From Shouchella shacheensis (GTDB lineage Bacteria > Bacillota > Bacilli > Bacillales > Bacillaceae_D), in assembly GCF_001484965.1 (NCBI RefSeq), contig NZ_KQ947393.1, positions 1 through 64,000 on the forward strand: a stretch of 64,000 nucleotides of DNA, in the 5' to 3' direction. Below are positions 42,520 to 51,434 of the stretch, one piece after another. The notes below the pieces were generated by a model. The model ran no database searches. It worked only from the letters and a program-made list of their open reading frames with translations, and had not been told where the DNA came from. The number at the start of each line of letters is the position of its first letter. Position 1 is the first letter of the stretch. Position numbers and translations under genes: made by a program.

Positions 42520-42589
42520 AATGTGCCCTCCTTTTACATTCTATGTACATACAAGAACAGACACCCAAAAAACGGATGCCTGATGATTG

Positions 42590-42783
42590 TTAAAAGGAAA
42601 TACCCGCGATGCCGTTGCTTAGAATGTTTCATGAACCTACACTCGTAGGTGGGTGTTCGCAAATGCCTTTTTTCAGCGTCCATTTCGATCAATGGCTTGC
42701 TGGCACAGCATTAATATAGAACTCCCTTTGTCACATTCAAGGTTCGAAACATCATAACGCTCACGAACACGGCAGGTGATTCA
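42590..42783 (-). ncRNA. ssrS: 6S RNA candidate (SsrS)
   Basis: No protein frame fits between pbpA and yqgE, but a perfect promoter starts here. The RNA folds end to end: TGCCGT near 42770 pairs with ACGGCA near 42610, and ATGTTTC.GAACCT with AGGTTCATGAAACAT, leaving a large central bulge. The 5' GTGTTCGTGAGC and 3' AACGGCATCGCGG resemble the ends of E. coli 6S RNA (GATGTTCGCAAGC, GCGGCATCTCGG). About 190 nt, the usual size. 6S RNA sequesters the sigma-A holoenzyme. Exact ends are estimates. Confidence 0.75.
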
Positions 42784-42789
42784 ATCTAT

Positions 42790-42818
42790 AGTATAATACG
42801 GACACCTTTCTTTGTCAA
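42790..42818 (-). promoter_or_regulatory. Strong sigma-A promoter of the 6S RNA candidate
   Basis: Minus strand TTGACA (42818-42813), a 17-base spacer, and TATACT (42795-42790): consensus at 11 of 12 positions. It points into the RNA and away from yqgE, whose stop lies at 42823. Confidence 0.85.
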
Positions 42819-42822
42819 AGCG

Positions 42823-44115
42823 CTAGACCGTCCCTCCTGTTCCTTTTTCTGTTTCGCCCTGGTTGGCATAATTGATCGCTTCATCGTCATCGTCAGGGGC
42901 ACCAAGGTGAATTTTGCGAACAAAAAAGTAAATCCAGAAATGCCCCGACCCGACCACGAGTAAAATCAGAGGGATCACCTTTTCTTCAGGAAAAGCGGTC
43001 ACAGCAGCAATAAAGATGACAATCGACATGATGCGTCCAGCGTTGAGAAAACATTCGCGCACCACAATGTACTCCACGCGAAGCTCGCCCGCCTGGTGGC
43101 TCCTTCCGATCACATCAAATGTAAGTGAAATGTAGGGGATCAAAAGCGCGGGATAGGCAATTGATACGAGTACGCCGTAGCTAATGAGCTTGCCGAAGTT
43201 TAAATCAAAAACAAGCAGGAAAATGGCCCCGTACAGAAGTATGCCACCGAAGAGAATTGCCTTTTTCCGGTAAATGGGCTTCAGCAACCTCGTTATCAGA
43301 TAGTAACAGACCAGCTGAACGCTTGATGTCACAAGACCATATGTACCAAGCGCCAACTCATTGTTTGTCACAACATAGACCCAGACGACAATCACAAACA
43401 CGAACGTCCCTTCACGGAGCCCCTGAAAAAAATGAGCGTGCAACACTCGCCTCCAGTTCATGTTTTTTTTCCGTTCCTGAATCACCGTTCGAATATGAAA
43501 TTGACCTTTGGCATTGCGCTTGGTCAGGGCTGTCGTTAAAAAGACGGCCACTAAAAACAAGACGAGAGAGATGCCAAAGATAACAAAATAGCCGCTGAAA
43601 TTGTTCATTTTGGTAATCAAAAGCCCCGCCCCAAAAGGGCCTAGCATACCGGCAAAAGAAGTGAGCAGACCTAGAAAACCATTGAAAAAATCTCTTGTAT
43701 CCGGCTCTGTCACTTCAAACGTAAGCACATTAAACGCAAGCCAGTAGCACCCGATCCCCATGCCAAGAAGTGCTCCAAGAAGAAGCAAAAAGGAGGAGGC
43801 ATTTTCCCCCACAATCAGAACCGTGATATAAAAAAGCGAGAGCAAGCTAACACCAATGCGCAGGACAATGACGCGGTCGACCCGTTTCGTTAGCTTCCCC
43901 GCAGCAACGAATGCAAGAGGTTGAAACATCACAGACATTAAATTGTACAAGGCGAGGTCGAGAAATTCCCCTGACTGCTTCCATAAAAAGACGTTCACGA
44001 AGGTGTTCGACAAAGCGACGCTCATGGCATACAGACCACCAATGATTAGGAGTAGCCGCAGATCTTTGGATACCTCCACTTCGCCCAATACCTTTTTGAC
44101 AACATTGCTTTGCAC
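42823..44115 (-). CDS. yqgE: MFS-family membrane protein YqgE
   Basis: 430 residues with about 12 helices. KLTKRVDRVIVLRIG after helix 2 is the MFS loop, and GVGCYWLAFNVLTFE-type sequence in helix 4 fits YqgE-like proteins. A soluble acidic tail ends the chain (APDDDDEAINY). Substrate unknown. Position between sodA and pbpA matches B. subtilis. Confidence 0.85.
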   Translation of the reverse strand: MQSNVVKKVLGEVEVSKDLRLLLIIGGLYAMSVALSNTFVNVFLWKQSGEFLDLALYNLMSVMFQPLAFVAAGKLTKRVDRVIVLRIGVSLLSLFYITVLIVGENASSFLLLLGALLGMGIGCYWLAFNVLTFEVTEPDTRDFFNGFLGLLTSFAGMLGPFGAGLLITKMNNFSGYFVIFGISLVLFLVAVFLTTALTKRNAKGQFHIRTVIQERKKNMNWRRVLHAHFFQGLREGTFVFVIVVWVYVVTNNELALGTYGLVTSSVQLVCYYLITRLLKPIYRKKAILFGGILLYGAIFLLVFDLNFGKLISYGVLVSIAYPALLIPYISLTFDVIGRSHQAGELRVEYIVVRECFLNAGRIMSIVIFIAAVTAFPEEKVIPLILLVVGSGHFWIYFFVRKIHLGAPDDDDEAINYANQGETEKGTGGTV

Positions 44116-44170
44116 GACCTCACCACCTTATTTGGTAGTGTGTCTTAACAAAGTGGAGCTATTCACAAAT

Positions 44171-44216
44171 CCGAAAAGCGCAGGCGGGTTGGTTAGGAGC
44201 GAGAATTTTAGAATAA
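44171..44216 (+). repeat. Left-half fragment of a type A repeat
   Basis: CCGAAAAGCGCAGGCGGGTTGG and GAGCGAGAATTTTAGAA only; cut before the central GGCCTG. Confidence 0.7.
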
Positions 44217-44217
44217 C

Positions 44218-44252
44218 TAAAAAAAGATGCCCCAGTCCAAGGGCACCCTTTA
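44218..44252 (-). terminator. Terminator of sodA
   Basis: Minus strand: GGTGCCC...GGGGCATCTTTTTTT, 10 bases after the stop. Confidence 0.75.
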
Positions 44253-44261
44253 TTCAATGAC

Positions 44262-44870
44262 TTATTTTGCCGCGTCGTAACGCTTCGCCACTTCGTCCCA
44301 ATTCACTACGTTCCAGAACGCAGCGATGTAGTCTGGGCGACGGTTTTGATAGTTCAAGTAGTACGCGTGCTCCCATACGTCTAGGCCAAGCACTGGCGTT
44401 TTGCCTTCAGATAGAGGTGTGTCTTGGTTCGGTGTGCTCATGATTTCAAGCTGACCGTTGTTCACAACGAGCCAAGCCCAGCCAGAACCGAAGCGACCTT
44501 TGGCAGCATCGGCAAATGTTGTTTTGAAGTCTTCAAGGCTGCCAAATGTAGACTTAATTTCTTCTGCAAGAGCACCTGTTGGCTCTCCGCCACCTTGTGG
44601 GCTAAGGATTTGCCAGAAAAATGTGTGGTTTGCATGGCCGCCGCCGTTATTACGGACAGCTGTGCGAATGTCTGCAGGCACATCCTCCAAATTGGCAACG
44701 ACATCCTCTACGCTTTTGCTCGCCAGGTCACTGTGGCCTTCAAGAGCGGCGTTTAAATTTGTCACATATGTGTTGTGGTGCTTTCCGTGGTGGATGTTCA
44801 TTGTTGTTTCGTCAATGTGAGGTTCGAGTGCGTTTGCTGCATACGGTAGTTGTGGTAGTTCATAAGCCAT
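44262..44870 (-). CDS. sodA: Superoxide dismutase (Mn/Fe type)
   Basis: Removes superoxide. Metal ligands fit the family: His in [12 protein letters not shown] (about residue 27), His in [13 protein letters not shown] (about 82), and Asp/His in [19 protein letters not shown] (about 165-169). 202 aa, the size of B. subtilis SodA, which uses Mn. Monocistronic with its own terminator. Confidence 0.95.
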   Translation of the reverse strand: MAYELPQLPYAANALEPHIDETTMNIHHGKHHNTYVTNLNAALEGHSDLASKSVEDVVANLEDVPADIRTAVRNNGGGHANHTFFWQILSPQGGGEPTGALAEEIKSTFGSLEDFKTTFADAAKGRFGSGWAWLVVNNGQLEIMSTPNQDTPLSEGKTPVLGLDVWEHAYYLNYQNRRPDYIAAFWNVVNWDEVAKRYDAAK

Positions 44871-45082
44871 GGTTAGAATTCCTCCTCAGAAAGATAAGTA
44901 TCATTTTCATACTTTCGAAACATTGACGTTTCGAAAGTGTGAATAAAGCGTACCAAATATTTCATACGCTTGCAACTGATAAGCGCTGCGCCCTATAGAA
45001 TGGCTTCCCTTTTTGAAAAACTTTAAACCTATTCTAGCTGTAAAAGGTAGAGTCCTGACCAATTCGTCTCCTCTTTTCCAAT
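44871..45082. other. Intergenic stretch upstream of sodA
   Basis: Contains the sodA ribosome site (GAGGAGGAATTC) and an inverted pair AAACATTGACGTTTCGAAAGTG near 44918-44938 that could belong to the promoter region. Nothing else is recognisable. Confidence 0.35.
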
Positions 45083-45196
45083 ATTGAAAAGCGCAGGCGG
45101 GTCGCACAGAAGCACGAACTTTGAAAGGCCTGTACTAGAAGTTCCATCCGGGCAGGACTGAAACATTCGCTGGTTCTACCCGCTGGAGCTAGACAA
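45083..45196 (+). repeat. Dispersed palindromic repeat, type A, copy A7
   Basis: Diverged full-length copy: AAAAGCGCAGGCGGGTCG to CTACCCGCTGGAGCTAGAC. Several inner bases are changed (CACGAACTTTGAAAGG). Confidence 0.85.
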
Positions 45197-45200
45197 CTTG

Positions 45201-45236
45201 ACAAAAAAAAGACACTTCTAATGAGTGTCTTTTAAA
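45201..45236 (-). terminator. Terminator of the tRNA operon
   Basis: Minus strand: AAAAGACACTcattAGAAGTGTCTTTTTTTT, right after tRNA-Ser. Confidence 0.85.
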
Positions 45237-45237
45237 A

Positions 45238-45328
45238 CGGAGGAAGAGGGATTCGAACCCCCGCGCGGTTTAACCCGCCTGTCGGTTTTCAAGACCGATC
45301 CCTTCAGCCAGACTTGGGTATTCCTCCA
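45238..45328 (-). tRNA. tRNA-Ser(UGA)
   Basis: GGAGGAA acceptor pairs with TTCCTCC, discriminator G. The anticodon loop CTTGAAA gives UGA. The long variable arm between the GACAGGCGGG and CCGCG segments marks a class II tRNA. CCA is not encoded. Last of four. Confidence 0.95.
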
Positions 45329-45408
45329 AATTGGATGTTAGCTAGCAGTAAGATGTTAAAAAGTTCTTTTCTACCTTGCTACTTCCCGCCTCTAACTTCT
45401 AAAATGAG

Positions 45409-45482
45409 TGGACCCTGTAGGACTCGAACCTACGACCGATCGGTTATGAGCCGAGTGCTCTAACCAACTGAGCTAAGGGTCC
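45409..45482 (-). tRNA. tRNA with CAU anticodon, probably tRNA-Ile2 (lysidine type)
   Basis: GGACCCT acceptor pairs with AGGGTCC; anticodon loop CTCATAA. The body (TTAGCTCAGTTGGTTAGAGC, GTCGTAGGTTCGAGTCCTAC) differs from the elongator tRNA-Met in this operon and resembles Bacillus tRNA-Ile(CAU), whose C34 is changed to lysidine by TilS. CCA is not encoded. Confidence 0.85.
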
Positions 45483-45494
45483 CTATGTGATCAA

Positions 45495-45571
45495 TGGGGC
45501 GACTGATGGGAATTGAACCCACGAATGCCTGAACCACAATCAGGTGCGTTAACCACTTCGCCACAATCGCC
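45495..45571 (-). tRNA. tRNA-His(GUG)
   Basis: Anticodon loop TTGTGGT. The extra G-1 faces C73, the identity mark of tRNA-His, with GCGATTG pairing to CAGTCGC. CCA is encoded. Confidence 0.95.
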
Positions 45572-45593
45572 ATAATTATTCTTATGTAAGAGT

Positions 45594-45670
45594 TGGTAGC
45601 GGCGGAGGGGATCGAACCCCCGACCTCACGGGTATGAACCGTACGCTCTAGCCAGCTGAGCTACACCGCC
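45594..45670 (-). tRNA. tRNA-Met(CAU), elongator
   Basis: GGCGGTG acceptor, anticodon loop TTCATAC, encoded CCA. Closely matches B. subtilis elongator tRNA-Met as I recall it. First gene of the four-tRNA operon (Met-His-Ile2-Ser). Confidence 0.93.
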
Positions 45671-45812
45671 AAAAAGTTTTGCCTGATGAAGCATCGCAAA
45701 GACAAGAATTATATTACCATGCTTTAAACAACTATGCAATAGGTCCTTCTGAAATTTTAAGACCTATTATGGAACGTAGCATGAAGGAAGAAAGAGTGGG
45801 CGCAACAAGAAT

Positions 45813-45848
45813 TCGAAAAGCGTAAGCGGGTCGCTCTGAAGCTAGACA
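45813..45848 (+). repeat. Deleted type A repeat (tips only)
   Basis: CGAAAAGCGTAAGCGGGTCG runs directly into CTGAAGCTAGAC, so the middle is missing. It stands tandem before A8. Confidence 0.55.
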
Positions 45849-45850
45849 AT

Positions 45851-45974
45851 ACCAAACAGCGCAGGCGGGTCGAACAAAAGGGCGAATTTCGGAAGGCCTG
45901 CTACTTAAAATCCCGGCCTTGGATTTCGGGGCAGGACTGAAAAACCCCAAGCTCCTCCCCAGCGGAGCTAGACA
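45851..45974 (+). repeat. Dispersed palindromic repeat, type A, copy A8
   Basis: CCAAACAGCGCAGGCGGGTCG to CAGCGGAGCTAGAC, with inner AATTTCGGAAGGCCTG and CAGGACTGAAAAACC. Confidence 0.88.
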
Positions 45975-46001
45975 AAAAGAGAGCAGGCTCACCCTACTCT
46001 C
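45970..46001 (-). terminator. Terminator of the Na/Pi transporter gene
   Basis: Minus strand: AGAGAGTAGGG...CCTGCTCTCTTTTTG, with G-T pairs. Confidence 0.7.
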
Positions 46002-46007
46002 TCCCCC

Positions 46008-47633
46008 TTAGTGATCCTCATCAATGACGGCTTCGGCAATATTCACCGAATGGTCACCGATCCGCTCAAGGTTTGAAATAATGTCGACAAAAATGATTCC
46101 CGCCGCGCCGCTACACTCGCCTTCGTTCACCCGAGCGATGTGTTGCTTACGAAGCTTGCGTTCCATCTTGTCAATTTGCTCTTCTTTCTCAAGAACATCA
46201 TGTGCTTTATCTAGATCGCCTTCTTCAAGTGCGTGAATGGCCTCCTGTAGCGTAGACGACGTTAACTCAAACATTTCATTCAAATCGTTAATAGCAACGT
46301 CGGAAATATGCACTTTGTTCGCTTTCTGATAATCCTTTAATTCGACAATGTTCTCCATATGGTCACCAATTCGCTCAATATCACGAACAGCGCTTAGGAG
46401 TGTGGAATGCAAGTCCGAATCGTGTTGCGAAAGGGAGCGGGACGATACTTTTACAAGATAATCGGTTATTTCTTTATCCAAATTATTAATGGCTTGTTCG
46501 TACTGGAGAGCGACTTCTGCATCCTTCTTATCGCCGCTTCTCATATAGCGAATCGCTTGTTCTAACGCCTTTTGCGAGTAACCCGCCATATGAAGCACCT
46601 CTTGCTTCGCTTGACCGAGAGCAATGGCCGGCGAGTTGCCGATAAAGCGCGTATCGAGATGTTTTGGTTTGTAATCCAGCGCAAGTTCTTCCCCAGGCAC
46701 TAACTTTGTAACAATGAGTGCAAGCACTGCAATGAAAGGGAACTGAATAATGACATTGGCCGTATTATAAAGCCCGTGTGCCACCGCTATTTGCATAGGC
46801 GGGTTTAAATTAAGTTGTACAGCCAAAAACTCAATGACATTCCTGAAGATCGGAAACACAAGCATCACGAGCGTGACACCAATCAAGTTAAACATCACAT
46901 GCGTCAGAGCTGCCCTCCTCGCAGCGACACTAGCCCCGATCGCCGCAATGACGGCTGTAACCGTTGTCCCAATATTGTCCCCAAACAAAACCGGAAGTGC
47001 CACGGCCAGATCAAAAGCTCCTTGATTAAAGAGCTGCTGCACGAGACCAATGGCGGCAGTTGAACTTTGAAACACTACAGAAAGGATAATTCCAGCGATA
47101 ATGCCAAGTAGTGGGTTTTCGCCCATTGACACTGTTAAATCAGCAAAAGCCTGCATTTCAGTTAAAGGACTTAGCCCATCCCCTATCAATCCCAATCCAT
47201 AGAAAAGACCACCAAAGCCAAAAAATACTTGTCCATAATTATTCACTTGTTTTATCCTAAAGAAAAAGAGCATAAAAGCACCGAGAGCCATAATGGGCAA
47301 ACTGATCGCTTGCATGTCAAGACCGATAATAAATGCAGTCGCGGTCGTTCCGATATTGGCACCCATAATGACACCAATCGCTTGACGTAAGGTCATAAAG
47401 CCAGCATTCACGAGTCCAATCGTAAGCACGGTTGCTCCCGTACTGGTTTGAAGCAAGATTGTCGTGAGCATTCCGGCTAACACACCCATAAATGGGTTGG
47501 TTGTAAACCGGTCAAGCAAATCACGCAACCGGTCACCGGCGGCTTTTTGAAGTCCGTCCCCCATGTACTTTATGGAGAAAAGAAAGATCCCTAGACCCCC
47601 TATAAACGTGAACAGCACTTCTTGTAACTCCAC
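46008..47633 (-). CDS. Na/Pi cotransporter-family protein with PhoU-like domain
   Basis: Residues 1-310 are a membrane domain with the inverted QSS/QTS repeats of the NaPi-II fold: LLQTSTGATVLTIGLV (about 60) and VFQSSTAAIGLVQQ (about 190), each followed by GANIGTT / GDNIGTT. Residues 345-541 are helical with two PhoU-type ERIGDH motifs (RDIERIGDHMENI, SNLERIGDHSVNI). Transport of phosphate with sodium, regulated by the PhoU part, is the family role. Same layout as YqeW-type proteins. Confidence 0.9.
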   Translation of the reverse strand: MELQEVLFTFIGGLGIFLFSIKYMGDGLQKAAGDRLRDLLDRFTTNPFMGVLAGMLTTILLQTSTGATVLTIGLVNAGFMTLRQAIGVIMGANIGTTATAFIIGLDMQAISLPIMALGAFMLFFFRIKQVNNYGQVFFGFGGLFYGLGLIGDGLSPLTEMQAFADLTVSMGENPLLGIIAGIILSVVFQSSTAAIGLVQQLFNQGAFDLAVALPVLFGDNIGTTVTAVIAAIGASVAARRAALTHVMFNLIGVTLVMLVFPIFRNVIEFLAVQLNLNPPMQIAVAHGLYNTANVIIQFPFIAVLALIVTKLVPGEELALDYKPKHLDTRFIGNSPAIALGQAKQEVLHMAGYSQKALEQAIRYMRSGDKKDAEVALQYEQAINNLDKEITDYLVKVSSRSLSQHDSDLHSTLLSAVRDIERIGDHMENIVELKDYQKANKVHISDVAINDLNEMFELTSSTLQEAIHALEEGDLDKAHDVLEKEEQIDKMERKLRKQHIARVNEGECSGAAGIIFVDIISNLERIGDHSVNIAEAVIDEDH

Positions 47634-47922
47634 AAACCTTCATCCCCTCATAGAAAACAGTTTTTTACTCTTTTCGACATCCCTCAACATTACTTGCCGA
47701 GTCTATTATTAATCAAAGGTAAAGTGTTTGTAAACAGCCTTTTTTAATCCTGAACAGTTTTTTTTCATATCAACATAAAAGCGCTTGTATTCCTTATGAA
47801 TCACGTTAATTGACGGCTTTTGTTCGGATAAATACGTCTGACCGCTTCCGACTCATTCAGCGTTGCACTTAGCTTGTACCACCACTCGTTTCTTCATGCT
47901 TCCTTCTTCAAGTCTCAAAACC
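47634..47922. other. AT-rich intergenic region upstream of the Na/Pi gene
   Basis: About 290 bases. Several T-rich runs, but I see no Pho box pair, RNA family or coding frame that I would defend. Confidence 0.4.
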
Positions 47923-47957
47923 AAAAAAAAGAGCAAGTGATGGGCTTCACTCGCTCG
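47923..47957 (-). terminator. Terminator overlapping the nfeD stop
   Basis: Minus strand: GAGCGAGTGAagcccaTCACTTGCTCTTTTTTT. The TGA stop of nfeD is inside the ascending arm. Confidence 0.85.
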
Positions 47958-48594
47958 CCGTCTCTTCGGTTTTCTTTACAAGAATTCTCGTCCCGTCCAC
48001 TGAGATCACTTCAATTTCTGTCTCAGCAGGGATCCACTGGCCTCCACTTGTGGCACTATAAGGCTTGTTGTCAATTTCCACTGTGCCCGTTGGTCGAAAT
48101 GGATTCAGAGTCTTTCCTTTCTTACCGACCAGTTCTTTATAGTCTTCATTCATGGAATTGTAGCCTTTCTCCGAGGTTAACTGATCTTTAAGAACCATCT
48201 TCGACCACATGTTTCGGTGCGGAAACACTTTCAAAAATAAGAGCGCTAATAGCGCACCTACAAAAACACCCATGGCTACCAATATGCTGTAGATCAGGGT
48301 TGGTGCTGGAACCGCAAGTCCGATAATCATGAACACAATTCCAATAATGGAGATGGTTCCTTCAGAGGTCACATTTCCATCAAAGATGATCAGAGCCAGC
48401 CCAACGACATAGAACACAATGACCCATGTTCCTACATCCCCATTCAAATGGTGGATGAAGTACATAGACATGAGCCCCATCCCAAGCAGAGCAAAAATTC
48501 CACGCGCGCGCACCATCAACTCGCCAAGTAAGAACATCGTCCCAAGCGTGACAACGAGGAACCCGACTGGTGCCGCATTTAACCACTCCAACAT
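47947..48594 (-). CDS. Short NfeD-family membrane protein
   Basis: Residues 1-130 hold about four to five helices; residues 145-215 form the OB-fold NfeD domain (ELVGKKGKTLNPFRPTGTVEIDNKPYSATSGGQWIPAETEIEVISVDGTRILVKK in outline). It lacks the N-terminal ClpP-like protease of long NfeD. Such proteins usually pair with a flotillin (FloA/YuaG), which is not adjacent here. ATG behind AAGGAGGC. Confidence 0.85.
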   Translation of the reverse strand: MLEWLNAAPVGFLVVTLGTMFLLGELMVRARGIFALLGMGLMSMYFIHHLNGDVGTWVIVFYVVGLALIIFDGNVTSEGTISIIGIVFMIIGLAVPAPTLIYSILVAMGVFVGALLALLFLKVFPHRNMWSKMVLKDQLTSEKGYNSMNEDYKELVGKKGKTLNPFRPTGTVEIDNKPYSATSGGQWIPAETEIEVISVDGTRILVKKTEETASE

Positions 48595-48680
48595 GATAAA
48601 GCCTCCTTACTTGTACGTTCTCTTTGAGTTACGTACCCGCCTTCAAAAAGGTTTCACTAAAAACCGTTCCCGATCCTGTT

Positions 48681-48709
48681 AAAAAAGAGAGAGGTCCCCC
48701 TCCCTCCCA
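48681..48709 (-). terminator. Probable terminator of the DUF1002 gene
   Basis: Minus strand GGGAGGGAGGGGGACCTCTCTCTTTTTT; imperfect purine/pyrimidine stem, so lower confidence. Confidence 0.5.
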
Positions 48710-49609
48710 TTATGAACGAAAAAAGTCTCGAATGGAATCAAAAAGCCGTCTTAAGCTGTCAAGAAAGCTTTGAATAAACCCTTGTGCTTCCTCGCTTTCA
48801 AGGTATTCCCCGAGGTTATCACGTACATTTGAAATTTGATTCTGCACTCGTTCCCAATCAATATCGATCTCTTTCATGCGCATAAACAGCGACACAAGCC
48901 CGTTTAGCTCCTCTTCCGATAACGTAATCCCCAGCTCTTCAGCAAGGCGCTGAATCAACTCCCGCATTTCATCCTCGGAATCAATGTTGGTTTGGGCCAC
49001 CTCTTCCTTGATACGGGTCATAAGTTCGGTTGCTTCCTTCTCGCCGATCGAATCGCCAAGGTTCCCGGTTTTGACCATCTCTTCCGCCGCTACGTCCTTT
49101 TGCTCCTCGGGAATGTCAAAGTCAACAGCTTCTTCGTACGCTTTAATGACTCCCGTAAGCGCCCCTGTTCCCGAAACTGAAAACGGTGCGGTCACATACA
49201 CGTCGGCATCCTCGACACCAGCCGTAATCAACGCATTGGCATACATCGCGTCGGAGACCCAGTTGATATTGTCACTCGTTACATCGATTCCTGTTCCACT
49301 TTCGGCAATGGTAATCTTAGATGAGGAAAGAGCTTGGTTGCCAATTTGCTCCGGGCTAATGTATTCGCCGAGGTAGAGATACTCTTCATCGTTGGTGACT
49401 GTGAGAATCTCGGCTTCCGATTCAACAACATCCATTCTTTCCAGTATCTCTTCGCGCTCCCTCGGAGATAAATCATCCCCTAAGGTCACCACCACTTCTC
49501 CAGGAACAGCCTCCGCCTTCGCTGTCTCGGGGACTACAACAGCAGGAAACATGAGCATAGCAACAAGCCATGCAGCCATCCATTTTTTCCATGATTTTGA
49601 TTCCACCAT
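48710..49609 (-). CDS. Exported DUF1002 (YpuA-like) protein
   Basis: A signal peptide of about 33 residues (WMAAWLVAMLMFPAVVVPETAKAEA) leads into the DUF1002 domain: VTLGDDLSPREREEIL, the YLGEYISPEQIGNQALSSSKITI block, and NINWVSDAMYANALITAGVEDADVYVTAPF. The last 80 residues are helical and charged. ATG at 49609 behind GGAGAG. B. subtilis YpuA is the family example; function unknown. Confidence 0.88.
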   Translation of the reverse strand: MVESKSWKKWMAAWLVAMLMFPAVVVPETAKAEAVPGEVVVTLGDDLSPREREEILERMDVVESEAEILTVTNDEEYLYLGEYISPEQIGNQALSSSKITIAESGTGIDVTSDNINWVSDAMYANALITAGVEDADVYVTAPFSVSGTGALTGVIKAYEEAVDFDIPEEQKDVAAEEMVKTGNLGDSIGEKEATELMTRIKEEVAQTNIDSEDEMRELIQRLAEELGITLSEEELNGLVSLFMRMKEIDIDWERVQNQISNVRDNLGEYLESEEAQGFIQSFLDSLRRLFDSIRDFFRS

Positions 49610-49691
49610 AGGATCTCTCCTTTTTAAAAACCTCTCCACATAGATAACCGCTTTTGGCGTTAAATGAAAAGGGATAAAAGTCCTATTATCG

Positions 49692-50873
49692 TCACGAATG
49701 CTTGACTCTTCGTACCGGGACCACCCATGTGGTCAGAAGAGCAAGCACCGCTATGGCGAGACTTCCAGCGCTCAGTAGACCGTGAGCGTGATTCATCCAC
49801 TGCTCATAGACAACCGGAGCCAGAGCAATACCTGCAAAACGTACAATGGAAAGAAACGACAGGGCCGCATTTCGTACCGAGGCATCGGCTTTTTGTGATA
49901 TAAACGTACTGGACGTCGGCATGGCCATACCGGTGCTCACAGCACAAAGAGCGAGAATGAACATAAGCAAGACATTCCCCCCTTCAAGAAAAAGCAGAGC
50001 GGTCGCTCCAGCCAAAAGAGCCGAACTTAGAACAAGCATTTGTGAATACGAAATTCTCACCCGTTCTACGATTTTATGACTACGAGCAGAAACCAGCGCC
50101 ATGACCGAGAGCGGTAGTGCTAAAAGGATTCCTTTACTGGCAGGAGAAAATGCTTGCATCTCGAAACTATAAGAGGCATAGAACAGAAGCCCATATAAAA
50201 CAAACAGCACCGCTGCACTTAACACAAAGGCCGGTAAGCAAACCATCAATTGAGCCTTTCTCATTTTTTCCTTTTTCCTTATCGACTTTTTCCTCTCCCG
50301 GCTTGGCGGTTCACTTGGAAGATAAAGCAGCACAAATACAAAAGCCATGAGGGAAACAGCAAGGAAAACCACAAAGCTGTAGGTCCAGCTAAGATACAGA
50401 AGTAGGCCTCCAATTAACGGACTTAACGCTTTGGCAAGAGCATTGGCAAGCTCCACTTGCCCAAAAACCACTTGCTGGTCTTCCTTTTGAAACTGCTCTG
50501 GCACAAGCGTCATGGCAAGCGCGGCAAGACTTCCCGCGCCAATCCCTTGGACGATGCGCATAGAAAGAAACCAGAGATACACACTGTCCGCATCAAAAAA
50601 GCGTGTAAGTCCCGCGCCTAGGCTACCTACCACCACAAACAATGTCCCGAGAAGAGAAGCCTTGCGCATCCCTCTTCGCCTAGCCACCAATTGCCCTAAA
50701 GGAATGGCGCAAATTCCAGAAAACGTAAAAACGCTAAGAAACCAAGCTGCCTGCCCTTCGGTTAGAGCAAGCGAGTGCTGTATGCTTGGCATAATTGGTA
50801 CGAACATTGCGTTGCCAATCACAATCATCGTCGGCAGCACACAGATCGCCACAAGCTTTTTATACTCATGCAT
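49692..50873 (-). CDS. MFS drug-efflux-type transporter
   Basis: 393 residues, 12 helices. LGQLVARRRGMRKASLLG is the MFS loop A motif, and RIVQGIGAGSLAALAMTLV in helix 4-5 fits the drug:H+ antiporter motif C region. A basic loop (ERKKSIRKKEKMRKA) splits the halves. Substrate unknown; no regulator adjacent. Confidence 0.85.
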   Translation of the reverse strand: MHEYKKLVAICVLPTMIVIGNAMFVPIMPSIQHSLALTEGQAAWFLSVFTFSGICAIPLGQLVARRRGMRKASLLGTLFVVVGSLGAGLTRFFDADSVYLWFLSMRIVQGIGAGSLAALAMTLVPEQFQKEDQQVVFGQVELANALAKALSPLIGGLLLYLSWTYSFVVFLAVSLMAFVFVLLYLPSEPPSRERKKSIRKKEKMRKAQLMVCLPAFVLSAAVLFVLYGLLFYASYSFEMQAFSPASKGILLALPLSVMALVSARSHKIVERVRISYSQMLVLSSALLAGATALLFLEGGNVLLMFILALCAVSTGMAMPTSSTFISQKADASVRNAALSFLSIVRFAGIALAPVVYEQWMNHAHGLLSAGSLAIAVLALLTTWVVPVRRVKHS

Positions 50874-50979
50874 CGAACCTTCACCACTTCTCGCATAAAG
50901 ACGTACGTCATTTCATATCCTTAAAGTAGTGTATATAATGTCGCTCAAAACCATTCGTCAAGGATAAGGAGGGACAGGC

Positions 50980-51333
50980 TTGAAGCGAATGATAGCGATC
51001 ATCGTCTCGTTGACCATTACTCTTGGTATCTACCATGACTTAACAACTGGCACCCTTGCGCAAGAACCACATACAGAGGAAACATCCGTTGCGAACGAGG
51101 AGCGCAATGAGGAACTGAACGATTCGCCCGCTTTGAGGGAAGGACTTTCATACCAGGAAGTGATCATCCAACCGGGACAGACCGTCCTGTCTGTTGTTGA
51201 ACACTTGCACTCCTCACAGATAGAAGCCTCCATTGATACAATTATTGAAGATTTTCGTACGTTGAATAATGGACTTGAACCAAACGAGATACAAATCGGT
51301 CAAACGTATTTGTTTCCGCAATATGAAGAGTAA
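50980..51333 (+). CDS. yqfZ: Exported LysM-domain protein (YqfZ-like)
   Basis: Signal peptide of about 28 residues ending TLAQ. The C-terminal 60 residues ([19 protein letters not shown]...[19 protein letters not shown]) are a LysM-like module. TTG start behind GGAGGGAC. It is followed by ispG, the same pair as B. subtilis yqfZ-yqfY. Peptidoglycan binding is expected; role otherwise unknown. Confidence 0.8.
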   Translation: MKRMIAIIVSLTITLGIYHDLTTGTLAQEPHTEETSVANEERNEELNDSPALREGLSYQEVIIQPGQTVLSVVEHLHSSQIEASIDTIIEDFRTLNNGLEPNEIQIGQTYLFPQYEE

Positions 51334-51434
51334 GTAAATTTCCTTGCCATTCTTCCCTATTCATTGATAGAATAAGTATGACCTCCACAGGAGACTACAG
51401 ACAGGCAAGAGCGCCTCAAAGGAGCGATAGGTCC

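Noticed and set aside
45238-45670. Prophage or island attachment site at the tRNA operon
   Set aside because: No integrase gene and no duplicated tRNA end seen within the window.
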